Shown here one piece after another: positions 16,548 to 24,670 of a stretch of 33,636 nucleotides of DNA. Below the pieces are notes generated by a model. It did not search any database, was not told where the DNA came from, and saw nothing but the letters and a program-made list of their open reading frames with translations. The first letter of the stretch is position 1. Every line of letters starts with the position of its first letter. The stretch covers positions 1 to 33,636 of the forward strand of contig NZ_JAHKPN010000058.1 of the NCBI RefSeq assembly GCF_018860545.1. The letters run 5' to 3'. This DNA is from Winogradskyella psychrotolerans. GTDB lineage: Bacteria; Bacteroidota; Bacteroidia; Flavobacteriales; Flavobacteriaceae. A program made the position numbers and the translations under genes.

Positions 16548-17033
16548 TTAAGGACACGTCGTAACAGGGTTCCCGCAAAGCCATTCTATTTCTACCCAAC
16601 CAGATAAACCCTCAAATTCAATTTTAGCCCAATTGGAACACATGTCCTTTATTTTTATGGGTCCATTTTCTCCATCAATAGAACCTAAACTAGTTCCTAT
16701 TTCTGGAAGATCTAACAAGTTTATTTTCTTTCTAGTCCATAAGCCTATGGTTGACTGATGCGTCCAACCATTTAGATTTGTTATATCATAACCATAATGA
16801 ACACTTGAAATGTTATCGATCTTGAACCAGCCATCTTTGTAGTCTGTAGCATGTAATACAAATTCGTCCATTTTGTTCAATTTTAAAACGATATTTCCAT
16901 TAGGCTCATCTCTAATATTGGTATCACTTCCACTATCATCACTTAATGCCACATTAAAAGGTGAAAATGTACAATCTTGTGCGCAAATAAAAAAACTGTT
17001 GATAATGCATAAGATTATGAGTGATTTTTTCAT
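16548..17033 (-). CDS. Exported SH3-like (bacterial SH3) domain protein
   Basis: 161 residues from ATG 17033. The start MKKSLIILCIINSFFICAQ is a clean signal peptide, whereas the longer reading frame to 17081 adds 16 residues that overlap the upstream gene. The mature protein has bacterial SH3 features: DTNIRDEPNGNIVLKL, then DGWFKI near the middle, and a second repeat-like GSIDGENGPIKIKDMCSNW, with GLSGWVE before the end. Such domains usually bind peptidoglycan or peptides. Six cysteines remain after cleavage and may form disulfides. Function otherwise unknown. Confidence 0.7.
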   Translation of the reverse strand: MKKSLIILCIINSFFICAQDCTFSPFNVALSDDSGSDTNIRDEPNGNIVLKLNKMDEFVLHATDYKDGWFKIDNISSVHYGYDITNLNGWTHQSTIGLWTRKKINLLDLPEIGTSLGSIDGENGPIKIKDMCSNWAKIEFEGLSGWVEIEWLCGNPVTTCP

Positions 17034-17067
17034 GATTTCATTTTTGCTTAAAATGTTTAAATAGGCA

Positions 17068-17409
17068 TTAAATAATATCAATAACTTTCTCTAATACATA
17101 GTGTGTTATTACAATAATAACGGCAATCACAAAAATGACTAATAAACGAATGATAGTCGATTTTTTAGTGTTTTTTAGCCTATTGCTTAAATAAAATATA
17201 TCAATAAGTATATATATAATAGCAATGATGCTTCCAAGGATTAAACCAATTTGAACAAAGGCTAAATCGTAAATAATGTTAGCTATTTTTGCAAAACCAT
17301 TAGAATCAATTGATTTAGCCCCTAAAATAATTCGCATGTAACTAAAAGCAGCTATAACTGCTAATATTGTCCAAATAAGGTAGTTTAAAATTCTTTTTAA
17401 AACTGTCAT
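17068..17409 (-). CDS. Small integral membrane protein of unknown function
   Basis: 113 residues, nearly all hydrophobic, with three or four membrane helices (about 12-31, 42-74 which may be two, and 86-111) and a short basic segment NRLKNTKKS before the last one. No domain is recognised. It lies 26 bp after the GNAT gene at 17436 and 34 bp before the SH3-like gene, consistent with one minus-strand transcript. Confidence 0.65.
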   Translation of the reverse strand: MTVLKRILNYLIWTILAVIAAFSYMRIILGAKSIDSNGFAKIANIIYDLAFVQIGLILGSIIAIIYILIDIFYLSNRLKNTKKSTIIRLLVIFVIAVIIVITHYVLEKVIDII

Positions 17410-17435
17410 AGCTAAATTTTAGCGTCATAAACTCA

Positions 17436-17888
17436 TTAAAAGTGCATTTTCATTCCTTCGTGAGTTGCTTTAAACCCTAGATCTTCATAAAATTTTATAG
17501 CTTTAGGTCTTTGTTTATCGGTGGTTAATTGTAATACATGTGCATTGCGTTCTTTTGCTCTATTGATAGCCCAGCGAAACATTATCTTACCAATGCCACG
17601 TCCTCTATGATCTTTTCTAATTCTTACGGCTTCAATTTGTGCTCTAATGCCTCCTTGATAGGTAAGGTATTGGATAAATGATAACTGTAAAGTTCCAATA
17701 ATTTCTAAGTCGTCATTTTCTAAAACAATCAGTTCTTGATTTTCATCTGCGTTGATATTTACAAACGCATGTATGTATTCCTTTGGCAAAGGCATTTTAA
17801 AATTTTCTCGTTTTTGACCTAGTTCATCATCGGCAATCATCTCAACGATTTTTGCAATATCTTGTGCTGTTGCTTTTCTAAAATTCAT
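17436..17888 (-). CDS. GNAT-family N-acetyltransferase (third of a tandem set)
   Basis: 150 residues from ATG 17888 (MNFRKATAQDIAKIVEM), the typical opening of a small GNAT enzyme. The longer frame to 17936 would overlap the upstream gene. The acetyl-CoA pyrophosphate loop is RKDHRGRGIGKIMFRWA, and the C-terminal strand/helix is QRPKAIKFYEDLGFKATHEGMKMHF. This last pattern is common in aminoglycoside- and small-amine-acetylating GNATs, but the substrate is not predictable. Starts 20 bp after the previous GNAT gene. Confidence 0.85.
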   Translation of the reverse strand: MNFRKATAQDIAKIVEMIADDELGQKRENFKMPLPKEYIHAFVNINADENQELIVLENDDLEIIGTLQLSFIQYLTYQGGIRAQIEAVRIRKDHRGRGIGKIMFRWAINRAKERNAHVLQLTTDKQRPKAIKFYEDLGFKATHEGMKMHF

Positions 17889-17908
17889 TGTTCTATTCGA
17901 CTTTTTTA

Positions 17909-18412
17909 TTATTTTACTTCGTATAAATAAATCCAATATCTTTTTCCGAGATATTCGATCGCTTTGATTTTCTCAAATCCTCTTTTCTCATAGATGGTTC
18001 TGGCTGCATCCATAAATTCTGAAGTATGGAGTGCCATACAGGTTTCGTTTGTATCCTTGGCAAATTGCATACATAAATCCGTTAGTTTTTTACCGATGCC
18101 AAGACCTCTATATTCAGTATGAACGCCTAAAAATCGAATGTAACTCCAATGTTCTTCAAAGAATTCTGTAGGATTTCCGCTAGGAACTAAATATATCATT
18201 CCGATGATAGCTGACTCTTTTTCGCAAACGAAAACAGTACTTAGTTTAATGAGGTTGACTAATTTTTCATCGCTTTCGAGAAAGGCATTCATTTTACTCC
18301 AATTCTCGAGGGTTAATACCTTAGAAAATTCTGAATAGGAAACTTTGCCAAGTGATTTTAGTTGGTTAAAATCAGTTAGGTTTGCTTTTCTGTAAATTAA
18401 ATCGGTTTTCAA
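17909..18412 (-). CDS. GNAT-family N-acetyltransferase (second of a tandem set)
   Basis: 167 residues. The N-terminal YRKANLTDFNQLKSL and the acetyl-CoA loop HTEYRGLGIGKKLTDLCM mark a GNAT domain. The C-terminal part has FMDAARTIYEKRGFEKI and an aromatic end (GKRYWIYLYEVK). The sequence is clearly different from its two GNAT neighbours, so they are not recent duplicates. Cytosolic; substrate unknown. Confidence 0.85.
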   Translation of the reverse strand: MKTDLIYRKANLTDFNQLKSLGKVSYSEFSKVLTLENWSKMNAFLESDEKLVNLIKLSTVFVCEKESAIIGMIYLVPSGNPTEFFEEHWSYIRFLGVHTEYRGLGIGKKLTDLCMQFAKDTNETCMALHTSEFMDAARTIYEKRGFEKIKAIEYLGKRYWIYLYEVK

Positions 18413-18439
18413 TTTATAACATTGATATTTTAGTTTTTA

Positions 18440-18847
18440 TTATTTTAAATCATTAATGTCCTTTAATAAAAAACAAACATCAGTTTTAGTCATTCCAATA
18501 TGCGGATAGTAATGTTCTGCTGCTGGTGCGGCCAATAAAATAAGTGTTGCTTGTGGTGTTTCTTTCTTTGTTAATCTAATGAGTTCTTTTCCTATACCAA
18601 GTTTTTGGTAAGTTTCATCAACTGCTAAATCTGAAAGATAGGTGCAGTACACGAAGTCTGTAATTGATCTTGAAACTCCTACTAATTTATCGTTATCTCT
18701 AGCTGTAATGATTAAGTTGGCATTGTCTACCATGGCTTTAATTCTTTCGGAATCATCTATTGGTCGTCTTTCGCTAAGGGTGGATTTAACGAGTACATCT
18801 TTAAATTCATTTGGCGACAAGTTAGGTTCTAATTGATAAGTTATCAT
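18440..18847 (-). CDS. GNAT-family N-acetyltransferase (first of a tandem set)
   Basis: 135 residues from ATG 18847 (MITYQLEPNLSPNEFKDVL). This start overlaps the stop of the upstream VOC gene as ATGA, so the extension to 18868 is rejected. The acetyl-CoA loop is DETYQKLGIGKELIRL, and the end (AAEHYYPHIGMTKTDVCFLL) is typical of short GNATs with a His-Tyr acceptor region. Translational coupling to the VOC protein suggests a shared substrate or stress response. Confidence 0.84.
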   Translation of the reverse strand: MITYQLEPNLSPNEFKDVLVKSTLSERRPIDDSERIKAMVDNANLIITARDNDKLVGVSRSITDFVYCTYLSDLAVDETYQKLGIGKELIRLTKKETPQATLILLAAPAAEHYYPHIGMTKTDVCFLLKDINDLK

Positions 18848-19299
18848 TTGGCTGTGACTTTTATCCATTGATCATATGAAATTACACCTAGTTCTGGTCT
18901 TGCTTTTCCTTCTAAAATGGATATAAACTCTAAATAATGTCCATCTAGATCATTAAAATAGATTGCTATGGCTGGCATCCATGAAAATACCATGGGTTGA
19001 TCTGTTCCATCTTTTAGAAAATTATAAGGTTGTAATTGGTTTTGTTTTAAAAATGCTGAAGCATGGTTTAAGATAAATTCTTTATCGCACCTAAATGCAA
19101 AATGTCGTTTTTCAATTTCAGATTTAGGTTTTTCCCAAAGGCCTAACATCGCTTCTTTGGGTTTTCCTATCCAGAAGAATGCAGCGCGTCTTTCTGTCTC
19201 AAAGTAACATTGCTGCAGTCCAAGAGTATTCTTATAAAAGTCAATTGAGGTTTCTAAATTTTCTACAAATAAATGCGTTTCAAAAAGTCCTTTTATCAT
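18844..19299 (-). CDS. VOC-fold (glyoxalase/bleomycin-resistance-like) metalloprotein
   Basis: 151 residues, one vicinal-oxygen-chelate module pair. Candidate metal ligands are His9 (LFETHLFVENLETS), the His in KRHFAFRC near residue 69 and the Glu in DLDGHYLEFISI near the C-terminus. FYKNTLGLQQ is typical of the family. Members include glyoxalase I, dioxygenases and fosfomycin- or bleomycin-resistance proteins; which applies here is not clear. It is the first gene of the VOC-GNAT-GNAT-GNAT run; no clear -7 element was found upstream. Confidence 0.82.
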   Translation of the reverse strand: MIKGLFETHLFVENLETSIDFYKNTLGLQQCYFETERRAAFFWIGKPKEAMLGLWEKPKSEIEKRHFAFRCDKEFILNHASAFLKQNQLQPYNFLKDGTDQPMVFSWMPAIAIYFNDLDGHYLEFISILEGKARPELGVISYDQWIKVTAK

Positions 19300-19457
19300 A
19301 AAAAAAATGGATTAAAAAAAGATCTACTAATAACGCTTAATTTACTAATTTAAATCTAAAAAGAAACTCAATTTCTATAAAACTAGAATGTCACGTATAG
19401 ACCTTAAAACCATGATGCATTATTCAAATATAATTGGTAAATTAGACCTTGTTATTT

Positions 19458-19868
19458 TTACAATATAAATGGTTGTGTTACAGCATCGGTATCATTACCA
19501 TCTTGAAATAAGTCCGAAACGCTAACCATAATAGTTTCAGAATTAGAACTTATATCTAAATCTAATTCATGGCCTCCATTACTTTGTATCGCATCAAAAA
19601 CGGCAATAACAGTATATAAATCGAAATCTATATCGCGTTCAGAAAAGTCATTGGTTACATTATTTGCTGTATTCATTTGTAGCATTAAATTATTCCAAGT
19701 ACTTAAATCATTAATGACTAAGTTTTGTTGAATGATATCTTCACTTCCGTTTCCATTAAGGTTACTTTTTGCTATTAGAGTAGCATCTGTTGCACTTGCT
19801 TCCGTTTCGTCAGAACTACAGCTAATAGTTAAAACAGCTAATAAAATAATTAGTACATACTTTTTTAT
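19458..19868 (-). pseudogene. Lipoprotein gene with apparently lost ATG start
   Basis: The frame that ends at 19458 stays open upstream far beyond the first ATG (19685) and encodes a textbook lipoprotein signal, IKKYVLIILLAVLTISC, with Cys17 as lipid site and SSDETEAS after it. The codon where ATG is expected is ATA (19868-19866), preceded by ATT and then an in-frame TAG. One G-to-A change from ATG-AAA-AAG explains this. The 136-residue product would be acidic, with AVFDAIQSNGGHELDLDIS and no known domain. Either the gene is silenced, it uses a rare ATA/ATT start, or the base is a sequencing error. Confidence 0.6.
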
Positions 19869-19977
19869 AATCTATATGGTTTAATTATTAATAATTGATT
19901 CTTTTATTTTTAAGCCTAAGGTAAGACTTTATATACTATTTCAAAATGCATTGTTTTATTTAGCTTTGAAAAAAACG

Positions 19978-20619
19978 CTACTGAATAATATAACTTTCTA
20001 ATCTTTTTTCTCCATAGTGGTCACTTTCTGAGGCAAATGATAGTGTACTTAAAATTTCACCTGTACCATCTTCTCTATAAACATGATCTAATCCGTTTAG
20101 TTGATTTCCATTAACATCTCTCAAGAAATAATTATTATCTAAACAAATAAAATCGCCTAAAGATGCTATGCTAACTATATCTTGGGTTGTAGATAATTGT
20201 AACTTAATTGAAGTGGAACTAATATCGTCAAAACGGTCTACAAAATGTTCTTCGTAATTGTTGTTTGCATATTTAATTCCACCTATTTCATTGATTAAAA
20301 ATCCTAAAGAGTCTCTCAACATATAGTTTTGTTCACCATTGTTTGGAAATGCTATATTTCCATTATTGCCAGTGACGATATGCTTAAAATTGTAATATGT
20401 ATTTCCATCTATTTCTGTAGTATGTGTAATATTAACAGTTTCAGTAATTGTGGTGGCAACAAATTCTCCAGTAGCTAAATCTTTATTATAATATTTATAG
20501 GCCCAAGAATTTCCTTCCGTTAAAGCATAAAAATTTTCATTTTCCGTTGTATTATTATCATTTGTACTGCATGAACAAATAGTAAATAATGTCATTAAAA
20601 TAATAGCAATCTTTCTCAT
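19978..20619 (-). CDS. Lipoprotein of unknown function
   Basis: 213 residues. The lipobox ICSC places the lipidated Cys at 17, followed by a Ser/Asn/Thr/Asp-rich linker (STNDNNTTENEN). The mature part starts ALTEGNSWAYKYYN, a pattern common in Bacteroidota surface or periplasmic lipoproteins, and is largely beta-strand. No named domain is recognised. The next minus-strand gene downstream is the defective lipoprotein gene. Confidence 0.75.
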   Translation of the reverse strand: MRKIAIILMTLFTICSCSTNDNNTTENENFYALTEGNSWAYKYYNKDLATGEFVATTITETVNITHTTEIDGNTYYNFKHIVTGNNGNIAFPNNGEQNYMLRDSLGFLINEIGGIKYANNNYEEHFVDRFDDISSTSIKLQLSTTQDIVSIASLGDFICLDNNYFLRDVNGNQLNGLDHVYREDGTGEILSTLSFASESDHYGEKRLESYIIQ

Positions 20620-20659
20620 AGTTTTTGTTTTTTTATTGATGAATAATTGATTTTTTACT

Positions 20660-21046
20660 TTAAGCTGAAATTTTTAGAAACACTTGTTTTATGTCTTCAA
20701 ATGCTTTACCTTGAGCAGGCGCAAGAATTATATCTTTTATTGTTCCAGCTATTATTTCTAGAATATTTCGGTAACGTTTTTGGCTTTTTCCAAAATAGGC
20801 ATGCAACGTTTTACTCGGAATAATGTAAGTCATTTTTAAGGTGTTTTTGTTTTCAAAATACACCATTATATCATGCTTGTAACTTTTTTTTAGACCAAGA
20901 CATTGTTGCATTTGTCCGTGAGCATTTGTTCTTACGTCCCAATTATCATATTCTTTAGCAGATTCAAAAGATGATACTGTTTTTATATACTTGTTTAGAG
21001 TATCTAAAGAATTAAACTCGTCTTTTATTGTGATTATTTTTTCCAT
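20660..21046 (-). CDS. Protein of unknown function, cytosolic
   Basis: 128 residues from the second in-frame ATG (MEKIITIKDEFNSLDTLNKY); the first ATG at 21061 would add MKTKS and is also possible. No signal peptide or membrane segment. Mixed alpha/beta with a basic middle (HAYFGKSQKRYRNILEI) and DIILAPAQGKAFEDIKQVF near the end. No family recognised. It sits between the LRR protein and a lipoprotein in the minus-strand accessory block. Confidence 0.65.
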   Translation of the reverse strand: MEKIITIKDEFNSLDTLNKYIKTVSSFESAKEYDNWDVRTNAHGQMQQCLGLKKSYKHDIMVYFENKNTLKMTYIIPSKTLHAYFGKSQKRYRNILEIIAGTIKDIILAPAQGKAFEDIKQVFLKISA

Positions 21047-21156
21047 TGATTTGGTTTTCAAGACTAATTATTTAAAGCCACTTTAACATATAATAAAAAG
21101 TGCGTAATCCTCTCAACCTATTTTATTTCCTTATATAAAACTTGGCACTAACTAAA

Positions 21157-22821
21157 CTAATTAACTAAAACTTTTTTGGTAATTGTTCCTCTATCAAACT
21201 CAAGTTTTAAAACATAAATACCGCTTGCAAAAGAAGATGTTGCTATTTCATTCTGTGTCCCTATAGCAACTTTAGCTCCTGTAATACTGTAAATGGTATA
21301 GTTTTGTAACCTATTGTCGTTAGAAGAAATTACTTTTATGGTATCTGTGGTTGTAAATACTTTTACATCATTGGTTAAAGTAAAATTAGTAGTACTTAGT
21401 ACTGCGTCTTCCGTTACTGGATTAAAACCAGACCAATCAGCTCCAGTATTGGGATTTGTAACATATATATCCGTAGTACCTAAAGGAATATGCAAAGCAG
21501 TATTGCTACGATCAAAAATAAATGTGTCGTTTACACCTGTGGTTACAGTTGGCGGAACGGTAGCCAACGACGTAACATTAGCTAATAATGGATTATTACC
21601 AAAAGCAAGTAAGCCAATCTCAATTACATTGCTTGGTATTGTTATATCTGTGAAATTATTATCTACAAAAGCGCCAATTCCTATAATTTCAACATTATTA
21701 CCTAATGAAAGACTTGCAATAGAATTAGTAGCAAAAGCTGTAGTTCCTATAACAATTACGTTGTTTGGAATCTCTACAGTTGTTAAGCTATTGAGTTCAA
21801 AAGCAGAAATACCTATATCAGTAACACTATCTGGAATAGTAACACTAGTAATACCTCTATTGTAAAAAGCTGAATCTCCAATTTCTGTTACATTAAATGT
21901 TGTAACAGAAGGAATAGTTATAGCATTAGGAATACTAACAGCTAAACCATTTGATGCATCATAATCAGTAACTTTAGCTGTTGTTGCAGAAGTTGCTTCA
22001 AATACCATTTTAAAACCTGTCCATTGCGCTCCTGCGTTAGTAACGTACTCATCAGTAGTATTGCCAGTTAGAATTAAATTAATAGCGCTTCGGTCACTAT
22101 TAAAAGAGTCATTAAAACCAGTTTCTATAGTTGTTATTGTTGGTGGTATTGTGCCTAATGAAATAACATTGGCTAATGGGTTAAAACCAAAAGCTTTACT
22201 GCCAATACTGGTAACACTTTCGGGTATGACTACATCTGTAAGATTATTGTATGCAAAAGCATCAAAATCAATATTGGTTACACTATTGGGAATATTAATA
22301 CTGGTTAATTGATTACTTCCAAAGGTTCCATAGCCAATACTGGTTATGCTATTTGGAATGGTTACACTTGTTAATTGATTAAATTGAAAAGCTATAGCAC
22401 CAATATTGGTTACACTATTTGGAATGGTTATACTTGTAAGTTGATTATCAGCAAAAGCTTGTTGTCCAATACTAACAACGCTAGTAGGAATAGTTACATT
22501 CATTATTTGATTAAATGCAAAAGCATCAAATCCTATATCAGTAACGGTATTTGGAATCGTAATATGAGTTAACTGATTGTTTTGAAAAGCACCATTTCCA
22601 ATGCTAGTAACCATATATGTTGTAACATTATTAACAACTGCTGTTTGTATATCAACAACTGTACCTCCAGACATATCATAATCTATAGGCTTTACAGTAT
22701 TTGGCGATACAGAAGTAACTTCATAAGTTATATAATCTATCACAAACGTATCTCCAACGGTTTGTGAAAACCCAATCAACGATACAATGAGAGCGAATAA
22801 AATAAGTAATGATTTTTTCAT
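21157..22821 (-). CDS. Secreted BspA-type leucine-rich-repeat protein with T9SS sorting domain
   Basis: 554 residues. Signal peptide (1-19, ending GFSQ), then two similar modules. Module 1 has seven LRR units (about 71-215) and a cap of about 60 residues (NPLANV...IPPTITT...DSFNSDRS...YVTNAGAQWTGF). Module 2 has five units (about 311-413) and a related cap (NPLLANV...VPPTVTT...DTFIFDRS...WSGF). The C-terminal 75 residues (LSTTNFTLTND...YTIYSITGAKV...GIYVLKL...KKVLVN) are a type IX secretion sorting domain, so the protein should be exported to the cell surface or medium. BspA-like repeats often mediate adhesion. Downstream of the membrane-protein/lipoprotein pair. Confidence 0.9.
   Translation of the reverse strand: MKKSLLILFALIVSLIGFSQTVGDTFVIDYITYEVTSVSPNTVKPIDYDMSGGTVVDIQTAVVNNVTTYMVTSIGNGAFQNNQLTHITIPNTVTDIGFDAFAFNQIMNVTIPTSVVSIGQQAFADNQLTSITIPNSVTNIGAIAFQFNQLTSVTIPNSITSIGYGTFGSNQLTSINIPNSVTNIDFDAFAYNNLTDVVIPESVTSIGSKAFGFNPLANVISLGTIPPTITTIETGFNDSFNSDRSAINLILTGNTTDEYVTNAGAQWTGFKMVFEATSATTAKVTDYDASNGLAVSIPNAITIPSVTTFNVTEIGDSAFYNRGITSVTIPDSVTDIGISAFELNSLTTVEIPNNVIVIGTTAFATNSIASLSLGNNVEIIGIGAFVDNNFTDITIPSNVIEIGLLAFGNNPLLANVTSLATVPPTVTTGVNDTFIFDRSNTALHIPLGTTDIYVTNPNTGADWSGFNPVTEDAVLSTTNFTLTNDVKVFTTTDTIKVISSNDNRLQNYTIYSITGAKVAIGTQNEIATSSFASGIYVLKLEFDRGTITKKVLVN
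21583..21891 (-). repeat. Second LRR-coding tandem array, five degenerate units
   Basis: Codes for residues about 311-413 of the LRR protein, with the pattern IGxxAFxxNxxTxxxIPxxV. The units are more diverged than those in the first array, which suggests an older block or relaxed selection. Confidence 0.7.
22177..22611 (-). repeat. First LRR-coding tandem array, seven 66-bp units
   Basis: Codes for residues about 71-215. Each unit is 22 residues (66 bp) with the pattern VTxIGxxAFxxNQLTxxTIPNS. The nucleotide sequence is visibly repetitive. The Treponema/BspA-type unit is normally 23 residues with a Cys or Gly where Asn stands here. Confidence 0.85.
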
Positions 22822-22862
22822 GATTTTTGGTTTTAAATTTAGGTTTATAGTATAATTTGGTT

Positions 22863-23432
22863 TTAATAATCCATTGTAATCAGATCTCCTTTAAGATCAT
22901 ATCGAAACGTAAAGGTTGTGCCTCCATGTTCTGGCTTCAGCATAACTGTATATTCTGTTTTAGAGACATCACCATTTTTTGGAAACTTTACAAATGCCAT
23001 AGATAATGTTGGGTTCTCTAACTTTTTGTCTTCAGTTAGTTTTTTGTTAGCTTTTTCAGCTAATTCTCCTAAAGTGGAAAGATTAATTTGTTCATCTAAC
23101 TGAAACATATAATCTTCTGCTTTGGTGCCTTGTGGTACCTCTAAAGAGATTTCTGAGTTTTGGTTCCATATACCTTGGGTCTGATTCCATTGTCCCATTT
23201 TTAAAGAACTAGGATCTTCAGTTACCGTAACACTTATAATATTGCCTATAGATTTATTGTAAGTTATTGTTAAATCGGTGTAATAGGCTTCGTGGCCAAA
23301 TTCACTTTTTATTTCGCTTTCTATGTCAGCAAAACCATCTGCAGTTGCTGGTTGTTTTCCTGAATCTTTTCCGCAAGACATTAATGTAGAAATTGCTATT
23401 ACTAGTATTATTATATATTTTATTGTTTTCAT
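22863..23432 (-). CDS. Lipoprotein of unknown function
   Basis: 189 residues. Lipobox LMSC with Cys20 lipidated, followed by GKDSGKQPATADG. The mature part is alpha/beta with about ten strands and one helix (LSTLGELAEKANKKLTEDKK); near the end are VMLKPEHGGTTFTFRYDLKG. No known domain. It is 23 bp downstream of the 77-residue membrane protein and 41 bp upstream of the LRR gene, so the three probably share one transcript. Confidence 0.75.
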   Translation of the reverse strand: MKTIKYIIILVIAISTLMSCGKDSGKQPATADGFADIESEIKSEFGHEAYYTDLTITYNKSIGNIISVTVTEDPSSLKMGQWNQTQGIWNQNSEISLEVPQGTKAEDYMFQLDEQINLSTLGELAEKANKKLTEDKKLENPTLSMAFVKFPKNGDVSKTEYTVMLKPEHGGTTFTFRYDLKGDLITMDY

Positions 23433-23455
23433 CTTAATTTTGTTTATTGTTAATT

Positions 23456-23689
23456 TTATAGTTTGTCTACATCGAAGTCAAGATCTAGATTGCTTCCAAA
23501 GAATAAAAACAATGAACCACCAACAACAATTAAGAGTATTCTAATAATCCATCCCATGGTATTTCCCCATGCATCTACCCAAGCGAGTAACCTAATGTTG
23601 TAATTAAAAACAGAAAGAATTATAGACATAATTCCCATGACAGCAAGTAAAAGGCCTCCTTTACCTAAATTTGATTTAATAGTTTCCAT
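23456..23689 (-). CDS. Small two-TM membrane protein
   Basis: 77 residues with two hydrophobic helices (about 11-32 and 46-65) and a short acidic C-terminal tail (DLDFDVDKL). Unknown function. It is the first gene of the unit leading to the lipoprotein and LRR genes. About 70-100 nt upstream lies a sequence that also occurs in front of the sensor kinase gene, which suggests control by the neighbouring two-component system. Confidence 0.7.
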   Translation of the reverse strand: METIKSNLGKGGLLLAVMGIMSIILSVFNYNIRLLAWVDAWGNTMGWIIRILLIVVGGSLFLFFGSNLDLDFDVDKL

Positions 23690-23756
23690 ATAATATATTT
23701 ATCTATTTGAATGATAAATGTATATGGTACAAGTGAAGTATGAAATAGGAAATGTA

Positions 23757-23791
23757 TTTCTGAGGTTTCAGATTACATAAGCGTTATGTTT
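23757..23791 (-). promoter_or_regulatory. Candidate LytTR-regulator site, copy 1
   Basis: Written on the plus strand: TTTCTGAGG (23757-23765), 11 nt, ATAAGCGTT (23777-23785), then ATGTTT. The same two 9-mers with the same spacing and orientation occur at 26962-26990 before the sensor kinase gene. Half-sites start 20 bp apart, close to two helical turns, as expected for LytTR-domain regulators that bind two sites on one DNA face. Located upstream of the gene at 23456-23689. Confidence 0.5.
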
Positions 23792-23932
23792 GAAAATATA
23801 TTTGAATTATAAAGAATGTAATTTTACTCGATAAACGAATCAAAATTGTAGTCTTATGATTGTTAAAGAATAAAAATTGTTCCGTAATGACCTATGATTT
23901 AGATATAAGCATTATAGCAGCTGTAATCTTAA

Positions 23933-24670
23933 TTACTTATTGCTCCAATTAAGAAAGGTCGCTAAAAAGGATTCTTTTTTTCGGGTAGATACTGGTATTT
24001 TCTTACCATTTTTTAAATGAATGGCTCCAGACTTATCATATTTATCTATAAATTTTAAGTTTACCATAAATGATTGATGCGGACGAGTGAAACTTGCTTT
24101 AGAAAGTTGGTTTTCAAATTCCTTTAACGTTTTTGAAACCATATATTTTTTATTATCGTGGCAATAAAACGTGGTGTAGCCTTTATCAGTTTCGCAATAG
24201 AGTAGCTCATTTAAATCTATAACTTGATAACTATCGTGAAGTGATAATAATAATTTATAGCCTTCATTATTCCAAATTTGTTTAGCTGTTTGTATTTGTT
24301 TATTTTGCGTAGCGAATGGTAATGCAGTGACTTTTTGTATAGCCATTTTAAGTTCTTCAACATCTACAGGCTTTAGAAGATAATCAACAGCACCAATTTT
24401 TAAGGCTTGTAAAGCAAACTCTTCATAGGCAGTAATAAAAATAACTTTAAAACGTAAGTGGTCAGTTTGATCCAAAAAATTAAAACCAGAACCATCAACA
24501 AGATTAATATCTAAAAATATCAACTCAGGTTGGCAAGTATTGGTTACTATTACAGCCTCTTTTACAGATTCACATTCACCAATAACCTCTATATCTTTAG
24601 CTATTAATTGTAATAAATTACGTAATCCTTTTCTTATATATGCTTTATCTTCTACAATCAATGCTTTCAT
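23933..24670 (-). CDS. LytTR-family response regulator
   Basis: 245 residues. An N-terminal receiver domain (1-120) has Asp54 as phosphoacceptor (IFLDINL), acidic Glu7-Asp8, Thr80 (FITAYEE) and Lys100 (YLLKPVD). The C-terminal LytTR DNA-binding domain (about 145-240) has the typical ELLYCETDKGYTTFY and FTRPHQSFMVNLKFI segments. It should be phosphorylated by the kinase encoded immediately upstream, with which it overlaps by four bases (ATGA), and then bind tandem sites in promoters. Candidate sites lie at 23757-23791 and 26962-26996. Confidence 0.93.
   Translation of the reverse strand: MKALIVEDKAYIRKGLRNLLQLIAKDIEVIGECESVKEAVIVTNTCQPELIFLDINLVDGSGFNFLDQTDHLRFKVIFITAYEEFALQALKIGAVDYLLKPVDVEELKMAIQKVTALPFATQNKQIQTAKQIWNNEGYKLLLSLHDSYQVIDLNELLYCETDKGYTTFYCHDNKKYMVSKTLKEFENQLSKASFTRPHQSFMVNLKFIDKYDKSGAIHLKNGKKIPVSTRKKESFLATFLNWSNK

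Noticed and set aside
20025..20035. Third TTTCTGAGGCA copy, matching the first half of the candidate LytTR site
   Set aside because: It is inside the coding sequence of a lipoprotein and is not followed by the ATAAGCGTT half at the required spacing.
21314..22767. Four open frames on the plus strand opposite the LRR gene
   Set aside because: They are produced by the regular codon pattern of the repeats on the minus strand; their proteins show repeat-shadow composition and no recognisable domain.
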